In this document: positions 8,650-18,170 of the stretch, piece by piece | Layout of the letters: the number at the start of each line of letters is the position of its first letter | Numbering within the stretch: the first letter of the stretch is position 1 | DNA from: Flavobacterium pectinovorum | GTDB taxonomy: Bacteria; Bacteroidota; Bacteroidia; Flavobacteriales; Flavobacteriaceae | DNA length: 44,722 nucleotides | Assembly (NCBI RefSeq): GCF_006438875.1 | Contig: NZ_RCZH01000029.1 | Location: forward strand, 1-44,722 | Direction of reading: 5' to 3' | Position numbers and translations under genes: made by a program | The notes under the pieces: model-generated | Database searches by the model: none | The model's input: only the letters and a program-made list of their open reading frames with translations | What the model was told of the DNA's origin: nothing

Positions 8650-8661
8650 GAAAACGTTTTC
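8650..8661. promoter_or_regulatory. 12-bp palindrome GAAAACGTTTTC upstream of susC copy 1
   Basis: A perfect palindrome 123 bp before the preferred susC start (8785). The identical palindrome occurs at 14832-14843 before the second susC at the same distance. The form resembles LacI-family operators (AANCGNTT core), but no LacI-type gene is in the window. Confidence 0.6.
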
Positions 8662-8687
8662 GGATAACGTATTATTGATTGTTTTGT

Positions 8688-8746
8688 GTCGTTGGTTTAA
8701 AATTTTGAGCCGTTTGTATAATAATTTTTTTTTAACAGTATGTTAA
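8688..8746 (+). promoter_or_regulatory. Paired direct repeats and promoter of susC copy 1
   Basis: GTCGTTGGTTTAA (from 8688) and GCCGTTTGTATAA (from 8709) are direct repeats 21 bp apart, on one face of the helix, as expected for a LytTR regulator. The second overlaps TTTG (8713-8716), which lies 22 bp before TATGTTAA (8739-8746), a variant of the Bacteroidota -7 box. The same arrangement is found before the second susC. Confidence 0.55.
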
Positions 8747-8784
8747 CAATAAATTTACGACTTAACCAACAAAACCATGATAAA

Positions 8785-11700
8785 ATGAAACAAATTATGT
8801 TAATCTTTATGATTGTATTTACGGCGCAGGTCTCGCTTGCACAAGTAAAGACGATCAAAGGTTTAGTAAGCGATCAAAACGGATTGCCGTTGCCGGGAGT
8901 AACTGTTATTATTCAAGGCACTAAAACTGCAACTCAATCTGATTATGACGGAAAATATACAATACAAGCATCGACAGGCGATGTGCTTGTTTTTTCGTAT
9001 ATAGGTATTAAAACTAAAGCTGTAACTGTGGCCGGTTCAGCTACAATAGATGTTGTGCTTACAGAAGATGCACAAAATTTAAATGAAGTTGTCGTTACTG
9101 CATTAGGTATTAAGAGACAAAAGAAAGAACTGGGATATGCTGTTCAGGATATTAAAGGTGATCAGCTTAATAAAGTAATTACCACCAATGTTGCTTCATC
9201 TCTTTCAGGAAAAATTGCCGGAGTTGATATTTCTATGCCTGCCACGGGTGCAGGAGGAAGTGCCAGGGTGATTATTAGAGGGATTTCTAGTATAGGTGAG
9301 AGTAATCAACCACTTTATATTGTAGATGGAGTTCCTATCGATAACTCAGGTTTGAATAATGACAATGCTGCAGCCAGTAAATGGTTTGATGGAAGAGATA
9401 ATGGAGATGGAATTTCAAGTATTAATCCAAATGATATTGAGAGTCTGACAGTATTAAAAGGAGCCGCTGCATCAGCTTTGTATGGCTCGAGAGCTTTAAA
9501 TGGGGTAATTTTAATTACAACTAAAAAAGGAAGTAAAGGAAAATTACAGGTAGAATTAACAAGCGGTGTTAGTTTTGATCGTGTAAATGCAAAATATAAA
9601 GATTTTCAAAGTGATTATGGTACTGGTGGACATGGACTTTTGCCGGATCCTTTAAAAGCGCCTTCAGAAATTTACGGATATACTACCAGCGCATGGGGAC
9701 CTAAATTTTCTGATAATGTGGGAAAAGAGGTAAAAATATTTGATGGTTCGATGCGACCTTATGCTAAAGTTGATAATAATATTCAGGATTTTTTCAGGAC
9801 TGGAGTTACAACAACAAACGGAATTGCACTTTCTGGCGGAAGTGAAAATGCATATCTGCGTTTTGGCTTTAATAACATGAAAAATGATGATATTGTTCCG
9901 AATTCCGGATTAGAAAGAAACAATGCTACATTAAATGCTACATTAAAATCAGATAAATTTACTTTAGATACTAATGTAAATTACATGATTGAAAATACAC
10001 AAAACCGTCCTGGTTTAGGAGATTCACCAAACAATGTGGGCTATTCATTAAGTGGTTTGGCTCCCAATATTGATCAGGCGTGGTTGAAAAATTATGGAAA
10101 TCCGGAGACAGGAGAAGTTTATAAATGGAATAACAATATTTATCAATTAAATCCTTATTTAACAGTAGATGCAAATCACAACACCTCTAAGAAAAATCGT
10201 TTTACAGGGAATGTTGCGGGAACGTATCAACTTGAAAAATGGGTTGGATTGACTTTTAGAACCGGTTTAGATACTTATGTTTTTGGTTCTAAGGATTTCA
10301 TGGTTCCGGGAACTACGTGGCCAGGAAGAGATACAGGTTATCTTGGGTTGAATGATATCACGGTTTCTGAAATGAATACAGATATCATTGCTACTTTTAA
10401 TGAAATTAAATTAGCGACTGATTTAACGTTCTCAGGAATTTTGGGAGCAAACAGAAGAGATTTTAGAAGGTCAGAAAATTCTAGTCAGGGAACCAATATT
10501 ATTCAGCCTGGAACAGAATATATTAGTAATTTTTCCACTCAAACGATAAATGCACCAATAGAAACTAAAACAAGAACAAATTCTGTTTACGGTTCTGCAA
10601 AGTTGGATTATAAAGGTTATTTATATGCAGAGTTTACAGGAAGAAATGACTGGTTTAGCGTTATTAATAAAGATGCTTTTTATCCGGGAGCTTCCTTAGG
10701 TTTTATATTCTCGGATGCCTTTAACATTAAAAGTGATACTTTTTCTTATGGAAAATTCAGAGCGTCATGGGCAAAAGTTTCTAATGCTCCGGGAGCTTAT
10801 AAAAATGCATTAAATTATACTACCTATTCTTCTTACGACGGGCAAAGTGTTGTAAATGTTAAGAATACATCGGCACCAAATGCAAATTTGACTTTTCAAT
10901 CAAAAACAGGAATCGAATTTGGATTGGAAACGGCTTTCTTTAAAAACAGATTAAAAGCTGATATCACTGTGTATCGTGAAGATACTGCAGATCAAACACT
11001 TGATTTAGCATCTTCGTCAACATCAGGATATGAATTTCTTTCCGTAAATGCAGGAGAATTACGTAACGAAGGTATTGAGATTTTCTTATCCGGTACGCCA
11101 ATCAAAACTCAGGATTTTGAATGGGGAATTGATTTGAACTTCTCCAAAAACAAAAACTCAATCCTTTCTTTGCACCCTGAAATTAATACTTATACTATTT
11201 CTGAGGCTCGTTGGGCCAACGCATCTATTGTAGCCCAGGTTGGCGGACAATATGGAACTATCATTGGAAAAGATTTTCAAAGAACACCTTCAGGAGAAAT
11301 GATTGTAGGCGCAAATGGAATGCCTTTATACACAGAAAATAAAGTGAATTTAGGAAAAGGGCTTCCGGATTGGGCAGCCGGTTTAACCAATAGATTTTCT
11401 TATAAAGGAATTACGCTTCAGTTTTTATTAGATATGAAATTTGGTATGGATGTGTATTCTATGACAAACTCTCTTGCTGCATCAAGAGGATTGTTAGATG
11501 TTACGACAGAAGGAAGAGATGCTTATAATGCTGCAAGAACTCAAGCTGCAAAGGATCCTAATTTTGATGCTACAACCTGGGTTCCTACTGCCGGTTATGT
11601 AGCAAATGGAGTGGTAAATACTGGAACGGCAGATAATCCGGTTTATGTAAAAAACACAAAACCTGTAGATCCTCAGGATTATTGGACGAATGTTACAGAC

Positions 11701-11970
11701 AACACACCGGCACCTTTTATTTATGACGCTTCTTATGTTAAGTTAAGAGAGGTAAGTTTAGGATATACAGTACCAAAAAGTGTTTTTGGAGGTGCAAAAA
11801 TAAATTCAATTTACCTTTCTTTATTTGCACGAAATCTATTGACTTTTAGTAAAGATTTACCAAACATTGATCCAGAGTCAATGTATACTTCAGGAAACGG
11901 ACAAGGTTTTGAGTATGGTTCATTACCATCAAGAAAATCGTATGGTTTTAATATTAAAATTGCATTCTAA
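8785..11970 (+). CDS. SusC-like TonB-dependent outer membrane transporter (chitin locus, copy 1)
   Basis: 1061 aa from the preferred start. A longer frame from 8740 exists, but starting at 8785 gives a clean signal peptide (MKQIMLIFMIVFTAQVSLAQ) matching that of the second susC and restores equal spacing to the shared promoter. After it come a carboxypeptidase-like regulatory domain (about 22-105, GVTVIIQGT, SDYDGKYTI), the plug (about 115-240, ending LYGSRALNGVILITTKKG) and a beta-barrel ending in Phe (FNIKIAF). It should import chito-oligosaccharides using TonB energy, with the SusD-like lipoprotein encoded 11 bp downstream as its lid. It corresponds to the first susC of the F. johnsoniae chitin PUL. 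Confidence 0.93.
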   Translation: MKQIMLIFMIVFTAQVSLAQVKTIKGLVSDQNGLPLPGVTVIIQGTKTATQSDYDGKYTIQASTGDVLVFSYIGIKTKAVTVAGSATIDVVLTEDAQNLNEVVVTALGIKRQKKELGYAVQDIKGDQLNKVITTNVASSLSGKIAGVDISMPATGAGGSARVIIRGISSIGESNQPLYIVDGVPIDNSGLNNDNAAASKWFDGRDNGDGISSINPNDIESLTVLKGAAASALYGSRALNGVILITTKKGSKGKLQVELTSGVSFDRVNAKYKDFQSDYGTGGHGLLPDPLKAPSEIYGYTTSAWGPKFSDNVGKEVKIFDGSMRPYAKVDNNIQDFFRTGVTTTNGIALSGGSENAYLRFGFNNMKNDDIVPNSGLERNNATLNATLKSDKFTLDTNVNYMIENTQNRPGLGDSPNNVGYSLSGLAPNIDQAWLKNYGNPETGEVYKWNNNIYQLNPYLTVDANHNTSKKNRFTGNVAGTYQLEKWVGLTFRTGLDTYVFGSKDFMVPGTTWPGRDTGYLGLNDITVSEMNTDIIATFNEIKLATDLTFSGILGANRRDFRRSENSSQGTNIIQPGTEYISNFSTQTINAPIETKTRTNSVYGSAKLDYKGYLYAEFTGRNDWFSVINKDAFYPGASLGFIFSDAFNIKSDTFSYGKFRASWAKVSNAPGAYKNALNYTTYSSYDGQSVVNVKNTSAPNANLTFQSKTGIEFGLETAFFKNRLKADITVYREDTADQTLDLASSSTSGYEFLSVNAGELRNEGIEIFLSGTPIKTQDFEWGIDLNFSKNKNSILSLHPEINTYTISEARWANASIVAQVGGQYGTIIGKDFQRTPSGEMIVGANGMPLYTENKVNLGKGLPDWAAGLTNRFSYKGITLQFLLDMKFGMDVYSMTNSLAASRGLLDVTTEGRDAYNAARTQAAKDPNFDATTWVPTAGYVANGVVNTGTADNPVYVKNTKPVDPQDYWTNVTDNTPAPFIYDASYVKLREVSLGYTVPKSVFGGAKINSIYLSLFARNLLTFSKDLPNIDPESMYTSGNGQGFEYGSLPSRKSYGFNIKIAF

Positions 11971-11981
11971 AAAAGTAAATT

Positions 11982-13502
11982 ATGAAAATCAAATATATAA
12001 TAGCCATACTTGCAGTATTTACGGTAGTTGGCTGTACAGAGAATTTTGACGAACTGGAGAAAGATCCTGTGGCATTATCTGCAAATCCTGCCGGTCAGCT
12101 TACATTTACCCAATTATGTATGTCCGGAGACGGATACTATCAACATAGAACTAATTTAATTTATGCCGGAGGTTTTGTACAGCATTATGCGGGTTCATGG
12201 GCAGTAACGCAATATGGTAATAAATTTATTAATTCAGACGAATACGCAGTGGCTTTATGGAGAAACGTATATGCCCATGAAATGAAAAGCATTGTAGATA
12301 TACTTGCTGTAACCGGCAAAGATCCTTCGGCTGTAAACATGAATGCTGTAGCTAAAATTATGAGAGTAATGATCGCACAGCGTTTGACAGATATTTATGG
12401 AGATGTGCCTTATTCAGAAGCTGGTTTGGCCTTTTCTAAAGGAATTGTAACTCCTAAATATGATAAACAAGAAGATATCTATGCTTCTTTTTTCGTAGAA
12501 TTAGACGAAGCTTTCCATCAATTAAATTCAGGAAGTGATCTTATTAAAGGAGATTTATTTTATAAAGGAGATGTTTCAAAATGGAAAAAATTAGCTAACA
12601 CGATGCGTTTGCGTTTGGCGATGAGAATCTCTGAAGTAAAACCTGCAGAAGCAGAAAAACAAGCAAAGGCAGCCTTACAAAATGGAGTTTTTACAAGTAA
12701 TGATGATAACTGTATTATGCATCATTTAGATTTTCCTTTTAGTGATGATCCTGCCAGACTGGATTATAGAGGAAATGGATTGTCTTATGGTTTTATAGGA
12801 AATGACCAGGGAGATCATTTTAGTTCATTATTAATAGACTATCTGAGAAATAATGGAGATCCAAGATTAACGATGATAGCTACTCCTAAAACAAGTAGTA
12901 GTGTAGTGCCTTGGTCACCAATACAGCCGGGCGAAACATTATATGAAGGTGTTAAACCGGGAGTATTTAGATGGGAGCTTCCCGGAGGATCAAATTCAGC
13001 TTCAGGTATACAGCCTTATTTAAAATTAAGAACGACTCCGTTTTTGCATGTAAGTTATTCAGAAACAGAATTATTATTAGCCGAAGCTGCTTTTAGAGGA
13101 TGGGTTTCCGGTTCTGCTGCAGACTATTATAAAAAAGGTGTTGAGGCAGGTATTAAGCAATTAGAGATTTATGGTGCAACTCCTGCAAGTCAGGCAAGTA
13201 TCGATGCTTATGTAAATGCTAAACCCTTATTGGCGGGGACAGAAAAAGAACAAATTGGTACACAAATTTGGATTACCTATTTATTTAATAGTATTGAAGG
13301 ATACTCCAACTGGAGAAGAACAGGATATCCTCATTTAGTGCCAATAACAAATCCGGATTCAGGAACTGGTGGTGTGGTGCCAACACGTTTGTACTATCCA
13401 AATGATGAATTACAGAAAAATGAAAAAAACTATTTAGAAGCTGTAGCCAGAATGGGAGGGAAAAATGACTGGTTAGGTAAAGTTTGGTGGGATGTAAACT
13501 AA
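11982..13502 (+). CDS. SusD-like surface glycan-binding lipoprotein (copy 1)
   Basis: 506 aa. A lipoprotein signal ends at Cys18 (AVFTVVGC), followed by acidic residues as usual for surface lipoproteins of this phylum. The body fits the SusD/RagB superfamily: a tetratricopeptide-like helical core (MRVMIAQRLTDIYGDVPYSEA, WKKLANTMRLRLAMRIS) and a C-terminal WRRTGYPHLVP motif shared by SusD-like proteins. It is the binding partner of the SusC encoded just upstream; the 11-bp gap indicates tight co-translation. It should hold chitin oligomers at the outer surface. Confidence 0.92.
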   Translation: MKIKYIIAILAVFTVVGCTENFDELEKDPVALSANPAGQLTFTQLCMSGDGYYQHRTNLIYAGGFVQHYAGSWAVTQYGNKFINSDEYAVALWRNVYAHEMKSIVDILAVTGKDPSAVNMNAVAKIMRVMIAQRLTDIYGDVPYSEAGLAFSKGIVTPKYDKQEDIYASFFVELDEAFHQLNSGSDLIKGDLFYKGDVSKWKKLANTMRLRLAMRISEVKPAEAEKQAKAALQNGVFTSNDDNCIMHHLDFPFSDDPARLDYRGNGLSYGFIGNDQGDHFSSLLIDYLRNNGDPRLTMIATPKTSSSVVPWSPIQPGETLYEGVKPGVFRWELPGGSNSASGIQPYLKLRTTPFLHVSYSETELLLAEAAFRGWVSGSAADYYKKGVEAGIKQLEIYGATPASQASIDAYVNAKPLLAGTEKEQIGTQIWITYLFNSIEGYSNWRRTGYPHLVPITNPDSGTGGVVPTRLYYPNDELQKNEKNYLEAVARMGGKNDWLGKVWWDVN

Positions 13503-13523
13503 AAAAATCTCAAACATAAAATC

Positions 13524-13619
13524 TATGCCTAATAAGGTGTTATTTTCTTTCTAATTAAAATTAAAAACAACAAGTTTAAATTAAAAATTATGATAAAAAA
13601 TAAAGCCTTATTAGGCATA
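13524..13619 (+). other. 14-bp inverted repeat enclosing the GH18 start codon
   Basis: TATGCCTAATAAGG (13524-13537) pairs perfectly with CCTTATTAGGCATA (13606-13619). The 68-nt loop carries the ribosome-binding region and the start codon at 13590; the right arm lies inside the coding sequence. Confidence 0.6.
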
Positions 13620-14615
13620 CTTTTTTTTATAAGTTCGCTTATATCTGCTTACAGTTGTTCCGGTGAAAAGGAAACTGATCCCGTAAATGTAAAAACTAAA
13701 ACAGCCAGAGTTGTTGGGTATTTATCAACGGATAATATTGATAAAATGAATTCGATTCAGTTTTGCAAATTAACACATCTTAATATAGCATTTGCAAATC
13801 CGGATAAAAATGGGAATTTAATTTTTTCGGGAGAAATTGATGCACTTATTAAATATGCCAAATCGGTTAATCCCAATATTATAATAAGTATTTCTCTTGC
13901 CGGCGGAGTAATATCTCCGGAGCAAGCGGCAAATTGGTCGTATTTAATTGATAAACCGGAAAACAGACCCGTTTTAATTCAAAACATAATAACTTTTGTC
14001 GAATTGCATCATTTAGATGGAGTAGATGTAGATCTCGAATGGGATGCCGTAACTACCGGATATAGCGGTTTTGTTATTGAATTAAAAAAGACTCTTGCCG
14101 AACATAAAAAAATCCTGACAGCTGCATTACCTAATAATACCAGATTTGAGAATATAAATTCAGAAGCTTTGAATGCTTTCGATTTTCTAAATATAATGGC
14201 TTATGATAGTACCGGACCGTGGACTCCTAATAATCCCGGTCAACACAGTTCTATGGGTTTTGCAAAAGATGGAATTGATTTTTGGCATAAGCTGCAAAAT
14301 GTTCCGAGTGATAAGTTGACTCTCGGTGTACCTTTTTATGGTTATAATTTTACTTATCCGGAAACAACCAGTTCAACATTTGGCCAAATTGTAGCGGCAG
14401 GAATTCAATTTGCTGATCAGGATGAAATAGGGAAAATTTATTATAACGGAAGACCAACGATTTCTCAAAAAGTTGAATTTGCTTCTCAAAATACTGGAGG
14501 TATTATGATTTGGGAATTAGCACAAGATTCTTTTGGTGAATATTCTTTGTTGGATGTTATTCATAAAAAATATACTTCTTTGAAAACCAAAACGACTGGG
14601 TTATGTGGGAATTAG
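13590..14615 (+). CDS. chiB: GH18 chitinase lipoprotein of the chitin locus
   Basis: 341 aa. The signal peptide ends in a lipobox with Cys23 (SAYSCSGEK), so the enzyme is lipid-anchored. The single GH18 barrel has the conserved strand LTHLNIAFAN (61-70), SLAGG at about 102-106 and the catalytic DGVDVDLE with acid Glu150 (Asp143, Asp146, Asp148 complete DxxDxDxE). The late strands carry NIMAYD and GGIMIWELAQD. It is compact, without binding modules, suited to soluble oligomers rather than crystalline chitin. It lies between the two susCD pairs, as ChiB does in F. johnsoniae. An unusual inverted repeat encloses its start codon. Confidence 0.92.
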   Translation: MIKNKALLGILFFISSLISAYSCSGEKETDPVNVKTKTARVVGYLSTDNIDKMNSIQFCKLTHLNIAFANPDKNGNLIFSGEIDALIKYAKSVNPNIIISISLAGGVISPEQAANWSYLIDKPENRPVLIQNIITFVELHHLDGVDVDLEWDAVTTGYSGFVIELKKTLAEHKKILTAALPNNTRFENINSEALNAFDFLNIMAYDSTGPWTPNNPGQHSSMGFAKDGIDFWHKLQNVPSDKLTLGVPFYGYNFTYPETTSSTFGQIVAAGIQFADQDEIGKIYYNGRPTISQKVEFASQNTGGIMIWELAQDSFGEYSLLDVIHKKYTSLKTKTTGLCGN

Positions 14616-14820
14616 AAATTTTAGAATCTAAAGTTTTTGTCCTTCATATCTCAAGAGCTGTAATTTGCAATATTTTGTTAAAATTAAATATTTATTATTA
14701 AAAATATTGATTTTAAATCTAAATATCAGAGAATTACCTCTTTATTGGCGATTAAACATTTGTTAACTAAATTCCTTATTTTTTTAATTAATAAACACAT
14801 ATAAGTAAAAAACGTTCGAA
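14616..14820. other. Intergenic region before the second susC control region
   Basis: AT-rich; no gene seen. No canonical terminator for the GH18 gene was recognised, so read-through into the second susC is possible. Confidence 0.4.
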
Positions 14821-14831
14821 TATATCAACAT

Positions 14832-14843
14832 GAAAACGTTTTC
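14832..14843. promoter_or_regulatory. 12-bp palindrome GAAAACGTTTTC upstream of susC copy 2
   Basis: Identical to 8650-8661 and at the same distance from the start codon (122 versus 123 bp). Flanking bases are also conserved (TTTTCGG, then TTATTGATTGTTTT). Confidence 0.6.
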
Positions 14844-14869
14844 GGAAAACGGATTATTGATTGTTTTAT

Positions 14870-14928
14870 GTCGTTTGTTTAAAATTTATTGCTGTTTGTA
14901 TAATTTATTTTTTTTAACAATACCTTAA
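14870..14928 (+). promoter_or_regulatory. Paired direct repeats and promoter of susC copy 2
   Basis: GTCGTTTGTTTAA (from 14870) and GCTGTTTGTATAA (from 14891) are 21 bp apart. TTTG (14895-14898) lies 22 bp before TACCTTAA (14921-14928). The -7-like box is 78 bp after the palindrome in both susC copies. Confidence 0.55.
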
Positions 14929-14965
14929 GAATAATTTTACCTCATAACTAACAAAATAAATAAAC

Positions 14966-17900
14966 ATGAAAAAAATTTTCTTAATCTTTATGATTGTTTT
15001 TACGGCGCAAGTTTCGCTTGCACAAGTAAAAAATGTCAAGGGTGTGATTACGGATGCTGAGGGGATGCCATTGCCAGGGGCGTCTGTTGCTGTACAAGGA
15101 GGTCAAAAAGGTTCTTCTACCGATTTTGACGGTTTGTACACAATTGAAGTACAAAAAGGACAAACTTTAGTTTTTAGCTATGTTGGTCTTGAAACACAAA
15201 GCATAGTTGTAGGTGATGTTGCTACAATTAATGTAAAAATGAAACAAGCATCTTCAAATGCACTTAATGAAGTTGTTGTAACTTCATTAGGTATTAAGAG
15301 ATCAAAAAAGACTCTTACTTATGCTGCACAAGAAGTAAAAGGTGAAGAGGTTACGAGAGTTAAAGATGCCAACTTAATGAACAGTTTATCTGGTAAAGTT
15401 GCAGGTTTGATTGTTGGTAAAAGTTCTGCCGGAGCCGGTGGTGCTGTAAAAGTAACTATTCGTGGTAACTCATCTGCTACAAACAATCAACCATTATATG
15501 TTGTTGACGGAATTCCATTATTGAACTCTACTTCTGCTATGTCAAACCAGGTTTTTGGTGATACAGCCGGTGGTAACAGAGATGGTGGAGATGCAATCTC
15601 AATGATGAACCCTGATGACATTGAAACTATGACCGTTCTTAAAGGAGCATCTGCTTCTGCATTGTATGGTTCTCAAGGTGCAAATGGTGTTATCTTAATA
15701 ACAACTAAAAAAGGTAAAGAAGGAAAAGTAACAGCAAATTATAATTCAAGTGTATTTGTAGATAATGTAGTTTCTTTACCTGATTTTCAAACTAATTATG
15801 GAGCAGATCCATCATCTGATAAATCTTGGGGTGCTGCAAAAAAATCTCCTGATCATGTTAAAGGTTTTTATAATACTGGTGTAACTATGATCAACTCTAT
15901 CTCTATAAACGGAGGTACTGACAAAGCAACAACTAGTCTTACTTATGCTAATACTAACGTTGATGGTGTAATACCAACAAACGAGTTTAAGAAAAATAAC
16001 ATTGCGCTACGTCAAAGTATTAAATTATTTGATGATAAAGTAACTGTTGATGCATCATTATCTTATGCTGAACAAAAAATCGACAATAAGCCAACAAATG
16101 GATTATATTTCAATCCATTAACAGGAGTTTATTTGTTTCCAAGAGGTAATGATTTTGCTGATTACTATAAGAATTATGAAGTATTTGATCCTTCTAGAAA
16201 CTTAATGACTCAAAGATGGCCATCACAAACATCTGATATCATTCAAAACCCAGGATGGATTTTAAACAGAAATGCCTCTATCGATAAAAATCAATCATTA
16301 ATTAGTTCTGCTGCAGTTACATATAAAGCAAATAACTGGTTAAGTGTTAAAGCCAGAGGAGGTTATAATAGATTGTACAATACTTTCGATAAAAGAATGT
16401 ATGCTGGTACAAACGAAACATTGGCTCCGGCTACAGGTAGATATATCTACTCAGATAGTGAAAGTTATCAATTGTATGGTGATTTAATCGCTACTATCAA
16501 TACAAAATTCAACGATGATTTTTCTTTTAGTGCTAATCTTGGTACGAGTTTAACAAAGTCTACAATTAATGATGCATATGTAAGCGATTCAGGTCAAAAA
16601 AATGGATTAATTAATGCAAACTGGTTTAACACAGGTAACTTTGTATCTGCAGAAAGAAATGCACACACTATTGGTGGTAAAAAAGAAGTTCAGTCAGTTT
16701 TTGCAAGTGCTACATTTGGTTACAAAGACATGCTTTATCTTGATGTAACAGGAAGAAATGACTGGTCATCTACTTTAGTACATACAGATAACTTAAGCTT
16801 CTTTTATCCTTCTGTAGGTTTATCAGCTGTTTTAAGTCAAATGGTAACATTACCGGAAGCAATTAGTTATGCAAAAGTAAGAGCTTCTTATGCTGAGGTA
16901 GGTAATGATGTTGCTGCTTTTTTAACTACTCCGGTAAATACTATAGTTGGAGGTGTTGTTACAGCCCCAAATGTTGGACCAAAACCAGGAACTTCTTTGA
17001 AACCGGAAATGCAAAATTCTTATGAGTTTGGTACTGAATGGAGATTCTTGAATAATAGAATTGGATTTGATTTTACTTATTACAGAAACGAAACTAAAAA
17101 TCAATTAATTACATCTCCGGCTCCAATTCCAAATACTACAGGATATGCTAACTACGCATTTAATGCAGGAAGTATCGAGAATAAAGGTTTTGAGATTACT
17201 TTAACAGGTAAAGCAATTGCTACTGATAATTTTTCTTGGGATCTGGGATTGAACTATGCTTCAAATAAAAACACAGTCCTTGATTTAGGTACAGGTGCAA
17301 ATGGTGATGTTAATACAGTTATTTTAACTAATGGAGATCCAAATAGCTACAGATATGTATTACAAGTAGGAAAACCATTTGGTGAAATTCAAGGGAAGAA
17401 TATTTTGAGAAATGCACAAGGTCAAATGCTGCTTGCTGGTGTTGGAGATCAGGCTCTAGTTCAAAAAACGGACTGGGTAAACATGGGAAGTTCAAACCCT
17501 GATTTTATGTTAGGTTTTTCAAACGCATTCAAATACAAAAAAATAACTTTAAATGTACTTATTGATGGTAGATTTGGAGGTCATGTAATGAGTTTGACTG
17601 AAGCGATGTTAGATTCTTATGGAGTATCTAAAGCAACTGGTGACGCAAGAGATGCAGGTGGAGTTAAAATAAACGGAGTAGATAGCAACGGAGATCCAGT
17701 AACTACAATGTCTGCAAAAAATTATTATAGTTCAGTTGGAGATAGAGCTGGTGCTACCGGAGAGTATATGTACAAAGCAACAAATGTTAAATTAGGCGAG
17801 CTTTCTCTAGGATATACTTTTGATTTCAGTAAGCAAACAATTTTCAAAACGGTGAATCTTGCACTTGTTGGTAAAAACTTATTTTTCTTCTACAAAGATG

Positions 17901-18013
17901 CTCCGTTTGATCCAAACGTAACATTAAGTTCAGGAGAAGGATTGCAAGGTGTTGATATTTTTGGTGCTCCATCAACAAGAAGTATTGGTGTTAATTTAAA
18001 TTTAACTTTCTAA
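14966..18013 (+). CDS. SusC-like TonB-dependent outer membrane transporter (chitin locus, copy 2)
   Basis: 1015 aa. Signal peptide MKKIFLIFMIVFTAQVSLAQ, then a carboxypeptidase-like regulatory domain (GASVAVQGGQKGSSTDFDGLY), plug (ASALYGSQGANGVILITTKKG) and barrel ending GVNLNLTF. The first 20 residues and the DNA coding for them are nearly the same as in the first susC, as is the promoter, while the barrel differs strongly. That points to a duplicated or converted 5' end with divergent cargo. It pairs with the SusD-like gene 157 bp downstream and corresponds to the second susC of the F. johnsoniae chitin PUL. Confidence 0.93.
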   Translation: MKKIFLIFMIVFTAQVSLAQVKNVKGVITDAEGMPLPGASVAVQGGQKGSSTDFDGLYTIEVQKGQTLVFSYVGLETQSIVVGDVATINVKMKQASSNALNEVVVTSLGIKRSKKTLTYAAQEVKGEEVTRVKDANLMNSLSGKVAGLIVGKSSAGAGGAVKVTIRGNSSATNNQPLYVVDGIPLLNSTSAMSNQVFGDTAGGNRDGGDAISMMNPDDIETMTVLKGASASALYGSQGANGVILITTKKGKEGKVTANYNSSVFVDNVVSLPDFQTNYGADPSSDKSWGAAKKSPDHVKGFYNTGVTMINSISINGGTDKATTSLTYANTNVDGVIPTNEFKKNNIALRQSIKLFDDKVTVDASLSYAEQKIDNKPTNGLYFNPLTGVYLFPRGNDFADYYKNYEVFDPSRNLMTQRWPSQTSDIIQNPGWILNRNASIDKNQSLISSAAVTYKANNWLSVKARGGYNRLYNTFDKRMYAGTNETLAPATGRYIYSDSESYQLYGDLIATINTKFNDDFSFSANLGTSLTKSTINDAYVSDSGQKNGLINANWFNTGNFVSAERNAHTIGGKKEVQSVFASATFGYKDMLYLDVTGRNDWSSTLVHTDNLSFFYPSVGLSAVLSQMVTLPEAISYAKVRASYAEVGNDVAAFLTTPVNTIVGGVVTAPNVGPKPGTSLKPEMQNSYEFGTEWRFLNNRIGFDFTYYRNETKNQLITSPAPIPNTTGYANYAFNAGSIENKGFEITLTGKAIATDNFSWDLGLNYASNKNTVLDLGTGANGDVNTVILTNGDPNSYRYVLQVGKPFGEIQGKNILRNAQGQMLLAGVGDQALVQKTDWVNMGSSNPDFMLGFSNAFKYKKITLNVLIDGRFGGHVMSLTEAMLDSYGVSKATGDARDAGGVKINGVDSNGDPVTTMSAKNYYSSVGDRAGATGEYMYKATNVKLGELSLGYTFDFSKQTIFKTVNLALVGKNLFFFYKDAPFDPNVTLSSGEGLQGVDIFGAPSTRSIGVNLNLTF

Positions 18014-18023
18014 ATAATATAAT

Positions 18024-18041
18024 AAAAGGACAAAACCTTTT
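18024..18041 (+). other. Small intercistronic hairpin between susC and susD copy 2
   Basis: AAAAGG, loop ACAAAA, CCTTTT, with no T run after it. It may act in RNA processing rather than termination. Confidence 0.35.
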
Positions 18042-18170
18042 GGTTGTTGTAAGAGATCTTGTTTGTTGATTGAATGTAGAATAGTGTAGAAATAACAAAC
18101 AATTGCACCCTAAACGGGTTAGCCTTATAAATCAATAAAAATGATTTTAATTAACGATAAAAATTCACAG

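Noticed and set aside
8740..8784. Upstream ATG of the first susC
   Set aside because: It would bury the signal peptide behind polar residues and break the equal promoter spacing with the second susC.
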